Of a DNA stretch of 64,000 bases, positions 9,170-17,772 are shown one piece after another (the stretch's first letter is position 1; every line of letters begins with the position of its first letter). The stretch covers positions 268,448 to 332,447 of the forward strand of contig NZ_WJXZ01000014.1 in the NCBI RefSeq assembly GCF_009668025.1, in the 5' to 3' direction. The notes under the pieces were generated by a model. That model was not told where the DNA came from and did no database searches. It saw only the letters and a list, made by a program, of their open reading frames with translations. Origin of the DNA: Larkinella terrae (GTDB lineage: Bacteria > Bacteroidota > Bacteroidia > Cytophagales > Spirosomataceae). The position numbers were made by a program, and so were the translations under genes.

Positions 9170-11578
9170 ATGCTGAGAAACTATCTGAAAATTGCTTTTC
9201 GCAATTTACTGAAACACAAGACATTCGGCTTTATCAATATCGTTGGTGTGGCCATCGGGCTCGCCTGCTTCCTGCTGATCGCGCTGTACGTGCGTGATGA
9301 GATCAGCTTCGATCGGTACAATGCCAAAGCCGACCGGACCTACCGGGTTTTGCGCACTTTTCTCAATTCCAACGACGGCACCGTCGAACTGAAATTAGGT
9401 ACGGTGGCGCCCCCCTTCGGGCCGCTGATCAAACAGGATTTTCCGCAGGCCGAAGAGGTGGTCCGAACCCTCGGCACCAATTCGCTGCTTAAATACGGTG
9501 AGCACACCTACAACGAAAACAAGGTGCTGTTTGCTGAAGAAAATATTTTTAAAGTGCTGGATTTCAAGGTGATCAGCGGTGATCCGGCCAAAGCGCTGGC
9601 CCGGCCTTTTTCCATCATGCTGTCGCGGCCGATGGCGGAGAAATATTTCGGGAAAGAATCGCCAATGGGAAAAAGCTTGAAGAGTAACAACCAGTTTGAA
9701 TTGATGGTAACGGGCGTTTTTGAACCGTTGCCGGCCCAGTCGCACATTCATCCGGATTTTCTGGTATCGTTCACTACGCTGAACGACAACCGGGTTTACG
9801 GGGCCGAGGGACTGCGGACCAACTGGGGCAACAATTCGTTTCTGACGTATGTGTTGCTGGCGCCCGGCACCGATCCGGCCAAATTGGTCAAGGCGTTTCC
9901 GGCGTTTCAAAACCGCCGGATCGAACCCAAGGCATCGACCTATTCCGTGCTGAATCTACAAAAACTGACCGATGTCCACCTGCGTTCCGACACGGATGAT
10001 GCGCTGGAAGCCGATGGTGATATTCGCTACGTGTACATGTTCTCGGCGATTGGCTTGTTCATTCTCCTGATTGCCTGCATCAATTACATGAACCTGGCAA
10101 CCGCCCGCTCGGCGGGTCGGGCGAAGGAGGTCGGGATGCGGAAGGTTGTTGGCGCGCACCGGGGGCAACTCGTGAGCCAGTTTCTGAGCGAATCCATTCT
10201 GCTGGTGGTTTTTGCGTTGAGCCTGGCGTTGATTCTGGTGGTTTTGTGCCTGCCATTTCTGAACGATTTTACCCAGAAACAATTGACGCTGGTCCAACTG
10301 AAGCATCCGGTTTTTCTGGGTATCGTGGCCGGTATCACCCTGTTGACAGGGCTGGTGTCGGGGAGTTACCCGGCTTTTTTCCTGACTTCATTTCAGCCGA
10401 TCAGTGTTTTAAAAGGAAAAATTGCGTCGGCCATGCGGACGGGGCGGTTCCGTCAGGCGCTGGTAGTCACCCAGTTTGCCATTGCGGTGGCGCTCATTAT
10501 CAGCACGATTGTGGTCTATAACCAGATGGATTTCATCCGGAATTATAAACTGGGTTATCAAAAAGATCAGATTGTTTTGCTGCGGACGGTAGACGATTCG
10601 ACGACCAATTCCGAAGCGCTGAAGCAGGAGTTAAAGAGCAACAGCGCCGTGCTGGAGGTCGGGCTGTCGTCGCGGATTCCGTCGGGACGGCTGCTGGATT
10701 CCTGGGATGCGTACGTGGCCAAGGGCGACAGTATGGCACCGAGCAAGGTGATTCTGAAGGCGTTATCGATCGACCATGACTTTATTCCGGCTTACTCGAT
10801 GAAAATGGCGGCCGGGCGAAACTTCTCCCGCGCTTACACCACGGACGATACGGCCGCGTTTATTATCAACGAAACCGCGGCCCGCATGCTGGGCTGGAAA
10901 AATCCCGAGCAGGCTATCGGGAAACCATTTGGCTACGGCCAACGGCGCGGTCAGGTTGTCGGCGTCACCAAAGATTTTCATTTTGAATCCCTGCGTCAGG
11001 CCATTCCGCCCATCGCCATGTTTATGCTGCCCGAGCGAAATGGCTGGATTTCGATTCGCGTGGCGGGTGGAACCGGTTTGCAAACCGCCCTGACGCACAT
11101 CGAATCCGTCTGGAAGCGCCGGTTTTCAAACCAGCCTTTTTCGTATGAGTTTCTGGATCAGCGGTTTGGACGACTTTATACCACCGAGCAAACGCAGCAG
11201 AAACTGTTCGGTATTTTCGCTGGTATTGCCATTCTGATTTCCTGCCTCGGCTTGTTCGGCCTATCGATGTTCATGGCCGAACAGCGCACCAAAGAAATCG
11301 GCATCCGCAAGGTGCTGGGCGCATCGACGCCCGGTCTGGTGGCGCTGCTCTCCAAGGACCTGCTGAAGCTGGTCCTGATTGCGCTTGTGCTGGCGTCGCC
11401 CGTAGCGTGGTGGGCCATGAGTCAATGGCTGGAAGGTTTCGTGTATCGAACCAGTATCAGCCCCTGGGTGTTTATTCTAACGGCGGTTATTGCCATCGCC
11501 ATCGCCTTCGCCACGGTTTCGTTCCAGAGCATCAAAGCCGCGCTGATGAATCCGGTGAAGAGTTTGAAGACGGAGTAA
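9170..11578 (+). CDS. FtsX/MacB-type ABC permease under a sigma-54-like promoter
   Basis: This 802-residue two-unit permease has motifs RAKEVGMRKVVGA near 316 and QRTKEIGIRKVLGA near 704, and the tail NPVKSLKTE. It belongs to the 'ES' subgroup (QFLSES after the central motif). The upstream region has two copies of the GTCCGNNNNCGGAC palindrome and a TGG-N8-TTG element, a control region shared with the permeases at 41084 and 47352 and with the PadR gene at 63748. It appears to be transcribed alone: the next gene, a signal peptidase, starts about 100 bp later. Confidence 0.93.
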   Translation: MLRNYLKIAFRNLLKHKTFGFINIVGVAIGLACFLLIALYVRDEISFDRYNAKADRTYRVLRTFLNSNDGTVELKLGTVAPPFGPLIKQDFPQAEEVVRTLGTNSLLKYGEHTYNENKVLFAEENIFKVLDFKVISGDPAKALARPFSIMLSRPMAEKYFGKESPMGKSLKSNNQFELMVTGVFEPLPAQSHIHPDFLVSFTTLNDNRVYGAEGLRTNWGNNSFLTYVLLAPGTDPAKLVKAFPAFQNRRIEPKASTYSVLNLQKLTDVHLRSDTDDALEADGDIRYVYMFSAIGLFILLIACINYMNLATARSAGRAKEVGMRKVVGAHRGQLVSQFLSESILLVVFALSLALILVVLCLPFLNDFTQKQLTLVQLKHPVFLGIVAGITLLTGLVSGSYPAFFLTSFQPISVLKGKIASAMRTGRFRQALVVTQFAIAVALIISTIVVYNQMDFIRNYKLGYQKDQIVLLRTVDDSTTNSEALKQELKSNSAVLEVGLSSRIPSGRLLDSWDAYVAKGDSMAPSKVILKALSIDHDFIPAYSMKMAAGRNFSRAYTTDDTAAFIINETAARMLGWKNPEQAIGKPFGYGQRRGQVVGVTKDFHFESLRQAIPPIAMFMLPERNGWISIRVAGGTGLQTALTHIESVWKRRFSNQPFSYEFLDQRFGRLYTTEQTQQKLFGIFAGIAILISCLGLFGLSMFMAEQRTKEIGIRKVLGASTPGLVALLSKDLLKLVLIALVLASPVAWWAMSQWLEGFVYRTSISPWVFILTAVIAIAIAFATVSFQSIKAALMNPVKSLKTE

Positions 11579-11591
11579 TCCCAGTTCAAGA
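11577..11591. repeat. Short copy of the nonamer motif AATCCCAGTTCAAGA
   Basis: This begins at the stop codon of the upstream permease. It is a partial copy of the motif found twice at 57695-57752 and, in diverged form, at 29541 and 60265. All four places flank permease genes. It is too short to interpret alone. Confidence 0.4.
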
Positions 11592-11677
11592 CGATTCAGA
11601 CCATTCCTGTAAAATTGATTCCCTTTAGCCCAGCGAAACGGTATTTTGCGTAGCTTAATTCGTAAATTCTGCTTCGT

Positions 11678-12847
11678 ATGCGCAAAATCTTACCTGGTTC
11701 GGTTACAAAGCCTTCCAAACCTAAAAAATCCTTCCTGCGGGAATGGTTCGATTCGATACTGTTTGCGGTGATTGCCGCGACCCTGATTCGGTTTCTGACC
11801 TTTGAAGCCTACGCCATTCCGACGCCGGCGATGGAAAATAGCCTGCTTGTGGGCGATTTTCTATTTGTGAGCAAACTGCATTACGGTTCCAGAACACCCC
11901 AGACGCCTTTGCAAATTCCGCTGACGCACCAGAAGATTTGGGGAACCGAAATTCCATCGTACAGCGACCTCATTCAACTGCCGTCGTTTCGGCTGCCCGG
12001 TTTTACGAGCGTGAAGAACGGCGATGTCGTCGTCTTCAATTTTCCACCGCCGAAAGCCGGAGAACCGGATTATCCGATGGATTTGCGGACCAACCTCATC
12101 AAACGCTGTATCGGCATTCCGGGCGATAAAATTGAAATCCGGCAGGAGCAGGTCTACGTCAACGGCAAGGCGTTTCCGACGCCGGTGCGGGCCGAAACCA
12201 ACTACTTCGTCAGGACTACGGAAGTGCTGAACGAGCGGTTTTTCCGGAAATACAACATCATCAACGACTTCAAATCCGCCGAAGGACCGTTCATCAACTG
12301 GCAACCCATCGAGGAATACAACGAAGCCAAAAAGGCTTCGGAACTGGTTGGTTACAGTGTGACGACCACGCCGGACGTGATTGCTAAATTCAAGGAATTG
12401 GATTGGGTGAAAGGCATCGAACGGATGACAGAACCGGCCGGACAACCCGCGCAGGGCATTTACGGTGGCTCAGCCTACGCCTGGAACCGCGACAATTTCG
12501 GTCCGCTGATGGTGCCGAAAAAGGGCCAGACCGTACCGATCAATCCGCAAACCATTGCGGTTTACGGCACGCTGATCAGCCGCCACGAAGACAATAAAAA
12601 GGTCGAAATAACGCCAACGAGCGTCAAAATCGACGGAAAGCCGATTACGTCGTACACCTTCAAGCAGGATTATTACTTCATGATGGGCGACAACCGCCAC
12701 AATTCCGACGACTCCCGCTACTGGGGTTTCGTGCCGGAAAACCACATTGTCGGCAAGGCGGTTTTTGTCTGGATGTCGCTCGACCCCGATCCGGCTACGG
12801 TTTGGGCCAAAATCCGCTGGAACCGGCTGTTTCGGGTGATTGAGTAA
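11678..12847 (+). CDS. Signal peptidase I homologue lacking the catalytic Ser
   Basis: The 389-residue protein has an N-terminal membrane helix (about 25-45) and the conserved boxes of S26A signal peptidase I. The box that normally reads P-S/T-x-Ser-Met has Ala at residue 51 (IPTPAMENSLLVGD, codon GCG at 11828-11830). The general-base Lys is present at 142 (LIKRCIGIPGD), and so is the late box GDNRHNSDDSRYWG. The family removes signal peptides at the outer face of the inner membrane with a Ser/Lys dyad, so as read this copy should not cleave substrates. The length, with an insertion between boxes, is usual for Bacteroidota. It could be a pseudoenzyme alongside a second lepB, or the codon could be a sequencing error (TCG to GCG is one base). 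Confidence 0.9.
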   Translation: MRKILPGSVTKPSKPKKSFLREWFDSILFAVIAATLIRFLTFEAYAIPTPAMENSLLVGDFLFVSKLHYGSRTPQTPLQIPLTHQKIWGTEIPSYSDLIQLPSFRLPGFTSVKNGDVVVFNFPPPKAGEPDYPMDLRTNLIKRCIGIPGDKIEIRQEQVYVNGKAFPTPVRAETNYFVRTTEVLNERFFRKYNIINDFKSAEGPFINWQPIEEYNEAKKASELVGYSVTTTPDVIAKFKELDWVKGIERMTEPAGQPAQGIYGGSAYAWNRDNFGPLMVPKKGQTVPINPQTIAVYGTLISRHEDNKKVEITPTSVKIDGKPITSYTFKQDYYFMMGDNRHNSDDSRYWGFVPENHIVGKAVFVWMSLDPDPATVWAKIRWNRLFRVIE

Positions 12848-12855
12848 AGGCGCGT

Positions 12856-12951
12856 CGGTAGTCAGTTGATTCGGAGGTAAACGTGTTACCGCTGATTGGT
12901 TTTTAGCGACTAATGCAGTAAAAACACAGCTAAGTACGTGGCTGACTACCG
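12856..12951. repeat. Inverted repeat ending at a start codon
   Basis: CGGTAGTCAG at 12856-12865 and its reverse complement CTGACTACCG at 12942-12951 enclose the 104-bp spacer before the gene at 12952. The right arm ends on the base before the ATG. As RNA it could fold over the translation start; as DNA it could be an operator. The purpose is unknown. Confidence 0.5.
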
Positions 12952-13458
12952 ATGATAACCCCTTTTTTCTACCGGGAACTGAGCCTGAATTCCGCGATCA
13001 GCCGGAAGCAGGCCGTTGAAGCCCTTGCTGAGGTGACCGACTCCAGTTCGTTCACCCTGCGGCTATTTGAGACCAGAACGGAATTATTTCAGGGAAAAAT
13101 AAGCGAAACCGGGTTTGAGATTTCCCGGATTATCCGGTATCGGAATTCGTTTCTACCACTTGTCAAAGGCCGTTTTGAATCGAATGGGATGGGTGGTTTA
13201 GATATCCGGATCGTGATGACATTGCCCCTGTTCGTACAGTTTTTTACCTGGTGTCTGCTGTTGGTTGCCGGTGGTTTTTTGCTGTACGTTGCCTATCAGC
13301 GAATCGCTACCGGCCACGTGCCCCCGGATTTGGTAAAACCCACGTTCCTTACCGTGGGCATTTATGTAGCCTTCAAGCTGGGATTTGAGTACGAAGTCTA
13401 CGAAGCGACCAGGCTGTTGAAAAATATCCTGAAGGCTGAGAAGACAGAAATAAAGTGA
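12952..13458 (+). CDS. Hypothetical membrane protein
   Basis: I do not recognise this 168-residue protein. The N-terminal 80 residues are soluble and mixed in charge. Two hydrophobic segments follow, at about 88-112 (FVQFFTWCLLLVAGGFLLYV) and about 128-145 (TFLTVGIYVAFKLGF), then a charged C-terminus (LKAEKTEIK). It stands alone between the signal peptidase homologue and a cluster of hairpins. The start codon is flanked by the right arm of an inverted repeat, which may influence translation. Confidence 0.65.
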   Translation: MITPFFYRELSLNSAISRKQAVEALAEVTDSSSFTLRLFETRTELFQGKISETGFEISRIIRYRNSFLPLVKGRFESNGMGGLDIRIVMTLPLFVQFFTWCLLLVAGGFLLYVAYQRIATGHVPPDLVKPTFLTVGIYVAFKLGFEYEVYEATRLLKNILKAEKTEIK

Positions 13459-13471
13459 TTGTGCTTTTTTC

Positions 13472-13610
13472 CGTCTCGTAGAGACGAAATGTTTGTAGAA
13501 CAATAGGCTTAATTTTCAATCGCCTGCCGTAGGCAACCGTTGCCTACCTACGGCAGGCGGCTTGATGAATATGAAATTACGGCTACAAACTTCAGATGCC
13601 TAATGGCATC
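13472..13610. repeat. Mosaic of three hairpins
   Basis: Three separate stem-loops lie in 140 bp: CGTCTC/GAGACG at 13472-13486, a 15-19 bp GC-rich stem at about 13521-13559 starting CGCCTGCCGTAGG, and GATGCC-TAAT-GGCATC at 13595-13610. No coding potential is seen. The order of the three hairpins suggests a composite repeat element rather than a single terminator. Confidence 0.65.
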
Positions 13611-13651
13611 GCAATGGAGTTCAATGTAGTGGTCCATCATTCATATTAAAT

Positions 13652-13694
13652 AAAAACCGGGTACGTAAACCTTCGTTATACGCACCCGGTTTTT
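13652..13694. terminator. Bidirectional intrinsic terminator
   Basis: AAAAACCGGGT at 13652-13662 pairs with ACCCGGTTTTT at 13684-13694. On the minus strand the stem ends in a T run followed by TATTT. It lies 32 bp after the DUF1573 stop codon and fits as its terminator. Confidence 0.75.
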
Positions 13695-13725
13695 GAGTTC
13701 GTATTTGTTGTTTCTGGTACTAAAA

Positions 13726-14106
13726 TCAGCGCACGACTTCGCCTTTGATGGTCAACACTTTCGTGCCACCTTCGGCATTGGATTCGACGGTAACGGTTTT
13801 GTTGAACGAACCGATCGAAGCGGCATTAAACGTGGCTTTGATCTTGCCGGATTTGCCGGGCATAATGGCTTCCTTCGGGAAATCGACGCCCGTGCAGCCG
13901 CACGAACCCTTCGCGTTGCTGATCACCAGCGGAACTCCGCCTTTGTTGGAAAAAGAAAACTCAGCGACAACGGGTTTTCCCTGCTGGATTTTACCGAAAT
14001 CGTGGTCGGTTTCTTCCCAGCTGAAAACCGCCAGCAGCGAATGAGCAATCAGGGCGCCGGCCGCGAGCAGCCACAGAAAAGAGGTAATCGTCAGGATTCG
14101 TTTCAT
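13726..14106 (-). CDS. DUF1573 domain protein, exported
   Basis: The 126-residue protein has a membrane or signal segment (about 5-28), then a DUF1573-type Ig-like domain: DHDFGKIQQGKPV, FSFSNKGGVPLVI, the Cys pair GSCGCTGVDFP, and a terminal KGEVVR. The family is common in Bacteroidota and is thought to be periplasmic or surface-exposed, with no defined reaction. An ATG 55 codons upstream is possible, but that extension looks like translated spacer, whereas MKRILTITSFLWLL is a normal export start. It is divergent from the histidine kinase at 14284 and ends at a clear terminator. Confidence 0.85.
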   Translation of the reverse strand: MKRILTITSFLWLLAAGALIAHSLLAVFSWEETDHDFGKIQQGKPVVAEFSFSNKGGVPLVISNAKGSCGCTGVDFPKEAIMPGKSGKIKATFNAASIGSFNKTVTVESNAEGGTKVLTIKGEVVR

Positions 14107-14283
14107 GGTGTTTTGTGTGTTAACGGGATTGATAAAAAGAACTTCACAAAGGTAAATTTCGCTGCAACGCCAGGCTGTTAACGGCTCGTCAATGGTTGTT
14201 AATGAGTTGTTAAGAAATTGGTTTTTAAGGGAAGAGAGCCGATTTTTGAGGTACGGTTTTAGTTGGATCAAAATTGAACACCT

Positions 14284-15525
14284 GTGTCCCGGCGCGTCAT
14301 CCGTAGTTTAGTTATCCTGTCGGTCATTTCGATTATCGGCATCGTTACCGTCCAGATTGTGTGGGTCCGCAAAGCGTACGCCCTGCGGGAGCGGCAATTC
14401 CGGCAAACGGCGTTTATTGCCCTGCAGGACGTGGCCGACCGCGTGGGTCAACTGAACCGGATTCCGCAAAGCTGCGATGCGGTTTCGCAACTGTCGCCCG
14501 ATTATTTCATCGTCAACACCGATTCGCCCATTGAGCCGGTGGTATTGGAACATTACATCCAGACGTCACTGCGCGAACACAACCTGATCACCGATTTTGA
14601 ATACGGTATTTACAACTGCGAAAGCGACCGCATGCTGCACGGCGCCTTTGTGGGCACCAACTCCGTCCGAAAACCGGTCCGCACCAGTCCGAATCTGCCG
14701 AAGCTGGCGGGCAATCCGTATTATTTTGGCATCCGGTTTCCGAGCCAAGCGGGGTTCATTGCCGGACACCTCGACGGCTGGATCTTGTCGTCGGCAGCGG
14801 TTTTGCTCGTGGTTCTGTTTTTTGGCTACACGCTGATTGTGGTGCTGCGGCAACGGCGACTGACGGAGGTGCAGCGGGATTTTATCAACAACATCACCCA
14901 CGAACTGCAAACGCCGGTGGCTACTCTGCGCATTGCCGCCGGGGTGCTGGGTTCCGACGCCATTCTCGACCAGCCCGAGCGCCATCGGCAATACGTCAAG
15001 GTGCTGGACGAAGAAAGCCAGCGGCTGCAAAAACAGATCAGCAACGTGCTGCAACTGTCGCGCTCGGAGCAGATGCGGTTTTGCCTGAATTACACCGATG
15101 TCGATTTGCACCAGTTGCTGACCGAGGCTGCGACCAATTTTCAGCCGCATGTTTCGCTGGAACTCCGGGCGGAAAAACCGCTCATCCGCGCCGACCGCTA
15201 TCACCTGGAAAACAGCATTAACAACCTGATCGACAATGCGATCAAATACACCCGAAACACGCCCCACATTCTGATTCAAACCCGCAACGAAGGCAACACG
15301 CTGATCTGGTCGGTGCAGGACAACGGCATTGGGATTGCGAAAGAACACCTCGACGTGGTTTTCAGCCAGTTTTACCGCGTGCCAACCGGCAACGTCCACA
15401 ATGTCAAAGGATTCGGATTGGGGTTGTACTACGTCCGGAAGGTGATCAAAGCCCACCGATGGCGCATTCAGTTGCACAGTGAATTGGGCGTTGGCAGCAT
15501 TTTTACCGTGAAGCTCCGAACCTGA
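14284..15525 (+). CDS. Sensor histidine kinase
   Basis: This 413-residue HisKA/HATPase_c kinase has helix 1 at about 8-27, a periplasmic domain at about 28-160, and helix 2 at about 163-187. The H-box phosphoacceptor is His206 (THELQTPVATL). The N box is NSINNLIDNAIKYT, the G1 box DNGIGI, and the G2 box GFGLGLYYV. There is no HAMP domain. The GTG at 14284 is taken as the start because an in-frame TGA lies 9 bases upstream and no ATG comes before the periplasmic domain. The response regulator at 15550 follows after 24 bases, so the two form one operon. The periplasmic domain resembles that of the regulator at 5085. Confidence 0.93.
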   Translation: MSRRVIRSLVILSVISIIGIVTVQIVWVRKAYALRERQFRQTAFIALQDVADRVGQLNRIPQSCDAVSQLSPDYFIVNTDSPIEPVVLEHYIQTSLREHNLITDFEYGIYNCESDRMLHGAFVGTNSVRKPVRTSPNLPKLAGNPYYFGIRFPSQAGFIAGHLDGWILSSAAVLLVVLFFGYTLIVVLRQRRLTEVQRDFINNITHELQTPVATLRIAAGVLGSDAILDQPERHRQYVKVLDEESQRLQKQISNVLQLSRSEQMRFCLNYTDVDLHQLLTEAATNFQPHVSLELRAEKPLIRADRYHLENSINNLIDNAIKYTRNTPHILIQTRNEGNTLIWSVQDNGIGIAKEHLDVVFSQFYRVPTGNVHNVKGFGLGLYYVRKVIKAHRWRIQLHSELGVGSIFTVKLRT

Positions 15526-15549
15526 TTTGGCTGACATTCTAAAACCGCT

Positions 15550-16233
15550 ATGAAAGGCTGCATTTTATACGTCGAGGATGATGTCAATCTGAGCTTTGTG
15601 ACGAAGGATAACCTGGAACTGGCTCACTTTCAGGTTGTTCATTGTACCAACGGGACCGACGCCTGGCAGGTATTTGGCCAACATCCGTTCGATCTGTGCA
15701 TTCTGGACGTCATGCTGCCCCAAACCGACGGTTTTGCGCTGGCCCGGCAAATCCGTCAGGTCGATCCCGACATTCCGATTCTGTTTCTGAGTGCATTAGC
15801 CGACAAGGAAAACCGCCTGCACGGACTGCGGCTCGGCGCGGATGATTACCTGACGAAACCGTTCAGCATCGAAGAATTGCTATTGAAAATGGCGGTTTTT
15901 CTGCGCCGGAGCAAAAGCCAGACCTTGGTTTCGGAACCGACCAGCCAGTGGATCGGATCCTATCAATTCAATTTTCAGAATCTTACGCTGCAAAAGGACG
16001 GTCATTTTCAGACACTCACCCACCGCGAAGCCGAAGTGCTGAACTACCTGATCGCGCGGCCGAACCTGCTGATCCGGCGCGACGAAATTCTGAAAACCAT
16101 CTGGGGTTCCAACGACTATTTCATGGGCCGCAGCCTCGACGTCTTTATTTCCCGGCTCCGCAAAAGGCTGAGCCAGGATGCGTCGATCAAAATCGAAAAT
16201 CTGCACGGAATCGGGTTCCGGTTGCTGCTGTAA
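15550..16233 (+). CDS. OmpR-family response regulator
   Basis: The 227-residue protein has a receiver domain at 1-120 with acidic residues D10 and D11, phosphoacceptor Asp53 (CILDVMLPQTDG) and the Lys in YLTKPFS near 103. A winged helix at about 130-227 includes LTHREAEVLNYL, GRSLDVFISRLRKRL and HGIGFRL. It is the partner of the kinase just upstream. The ligand and target genes are not evident. Its output domain is the closest match in the window to that of the membrane-bound regulator at 5085. Confidence 0.95.
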   Translation: MKGCILYVEDDVNLSFVTKDNLELAHFQVVHCTNGTDAWQVFGQHPFDLCILDVMLPQTDGFALARQIRQVDPDIPILFLSALADKENRLHGLRLGADDYLTKPFSIEELLLKMAVFLRRSKSQTLVSEPTSQWIGSYQFNFQNLTLQKDGHFQTLTHREAEVLNYLIARPNLLIRRDEILKTIWGSNDYFMGRSLDVFISRLRKRLSQDASIKIENLHGIGFRLLL

Positions 16234-16249
16234 GGTATACCTGGTTCAC

Positions 16250-16834
16250 GGTTCGGGGCGGTCAAACGCGATCAGCGCCGGAAACCGTATCCGTCGAACA
16301 GCTTCAGACCATCCCTGAAAACCGGTCGATACGCCGAAAGCCCATTCCAGGTTTTTGGCTGGACGGGGCTGGATGTATGCCGCCATAACCGCGCTGGTCC
16401 TGCTGAGTCCCGGGCTTTACCTTTGGCTTCCAGTCTGCAGCACTTGTTACCAGTTCGCTGGCGGTTTTGCCATTCACCAACCTGAGCGACGATGAACGGA
16501 GTTCGGTCTGCGAAGGCATCATGGACGAGGTTCATAGGTCGGTCTCGCAGATCAAAAACCTGAAGGTGATTTCGTGCTTGTCGTCGGATCAATACAAAGA
16601 CACCAAAAAAAGTATTAGGCAAATTGGCGACGAATTGCAGGTCGCCAACATCCTGAAAGACCGTGTTCTTAAAACCGGTAACCAGCTTTAGATGACGGTT
16701 TAACTCATTGGTAACCAGCACAATCGGCAGTATGGATCCGTACGTACCGCTCGGATCTCAGGGATATTTTTACCGTAACGGATCAGATCGTCCGGGATGT
16801 GGTTAACCCGTTGCAACTAATGCTCCAGACATGA
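16250..16834 (+). pseudogene. Decayed FlgO/TolB-like domain gene
   Basis: Pieces of one gene are spread over two reading frames. About 16250-16370 reads as a linker. A membrane segment follows in another frame (WMYAAITALVLLSPGLYLWL, from 16370). Then come SLAVLPFTNLSDDERSS and IRQIGDELQVANIL from about 16455. That frame has two in-frame stops (TAG 16689-16691, TAA 16701-16703). The match then continues in the other frame from 16733 as WIRTYRSDLRDIFTVTDQIV and ends at TGA 16832-16834. This order (membrane helix, AVLPF...NLS, GxELxVxxxL, W...Y...DIF...Q) is that of the FlgO-like/TolB-N domain found next to winged-helix or adenylate-cyclase domains. Stops plus frameshifts make it a pseudogene. 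Confidence 0.75.
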
Positions 16835-16941
16835 CTACGAAATTCACTGCCAATCGTTCCCGGCAGATTGAGTTCTGCGTAATTTTTGGTAAAGTTGTCG
16901 GAGAATGACTCACCTATATCCCACTGCTAACTGAAAACCAC

Positions 16942-17742
16942 ATGGAAACCGTTGTTGACTTGAGACTTGCGGTATTGATCGACGCCGATAATGTGCCGTA
17001 CGCCAATGTGCGGGGCATGCTGGAAGAAATTGCCAAATACGGAACGCCAACGTTTAAACGGATTTATGCCGACTGGACCAAACCGACGGTTGCCGGTTGG
17101 AAAACCGTGTTGCTCGAAAATGCCATCACGCCCATTCAGCAATACAGTTACACGACCGGCAAAAATGCGACGGATTCGGCCATGATCATCGATGCGATGG
17201 ACATTCTGTATACGGGCCGGGTTGACGGCTTTTGTATCGTTTCGAGCGACAGTGATTTTACGCGACTCGCCACCCGGCTGCGCGAAGCTGGGATGAAAGT
17301 ATTCGGAATTGGCGAAAAGAAAACACCAACGCCTTTTATATCAGCCTGTAACAAATTTATTTACCTGGAAATTCTGAAGAAAAACGAGGAAATTCCAACA
17401 CTCGTGCCAGCGGCTGTCAAAAACCGGTCGCGGAAAAAAACAGTGACCAAACCGGTTGAGGTTCCGGTAAAACCGACGAAAGAACCCGAAGCGATTGGCA
17501 AAGTCAATGCCGACGTGATCAAGATGATTACGGACAGCATCAACGATCTGGCGGACGAATTCGGCTGGGCGTTTCTGGGCGAACTCGGCAATTTATTGCC
17601 CAAAAAACAGGCCGATTTTGACCCCCGAAATTACGGTTTTAAAAAACTGGTTCCACTCCTGAAAAACATCGAACAATTAGAAATCGACGAGCGGGAAACC
17701 GGCAAAGGCAATTTCAAGCTGGTATACGTTCGGGTGAAATAA
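16942..17742 (+). CDS. NYN domain protein with C-terminal OST-HTH/LOTUS domain
   Basis: This 266-residue protein has a NYN (LabA/DUF88, PIN-like) nuclease fold at about 8-150. The acidic residues expected at the metal site are in LIDADNVPY (D14, D16), ATDSAMIIDAMD and SSDSDFTRLA. A low-complexity basic linker follows, then a LOTUS-type winged helix at about 192-264 (GWAFLGELGNLL, NYGFKKLVPLL). NYN-LOTUS proteins are predicted RNA-binding ribonucleases. The gene stands alone and ends at a perfect 13-bp hairpin terminator that overlaps its stop codon. Confidence 0.9.
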   Translation: METVVDLRLAVLIDADNVPYANVRGMLEEIAKYGTPTFKRIYADWTKPTVAGWKTVLLENAITPIQQYSYTTGKNATDSAMIIDAMDILYTGRVDGFCIVSSDSDFTRLATRLREAGMKVFGIGEKKTPTPFISACNKFIYLEILKKNEEIPTLVPAAVKNRSRKKTVTKPVEVPVKPTKEPEAIGKVNADVIKMITDSINDLADEFGWAFLGELGNLLPKKQADFDPRNYGFKKLVPLLKNIEQLEIDERETGKGNFKLVYVRVK

Positions 17743-17771
17743 AACCGGGGCGCTTTCTGCGCCCCGGTTTT
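17741..17771. terminator. Bidirectional intrinsic terminator
   Basis: AAAACCGGGGCGC at 17741-17753 and its exact complement at 17759-17771 form a 13-bp stem with a 5-nt loop. T runs flank it on both strands. It serves the convergent genes ending at 17742 and 17773. Confidence 0.9.
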
Positions 17772-17772
17772 A

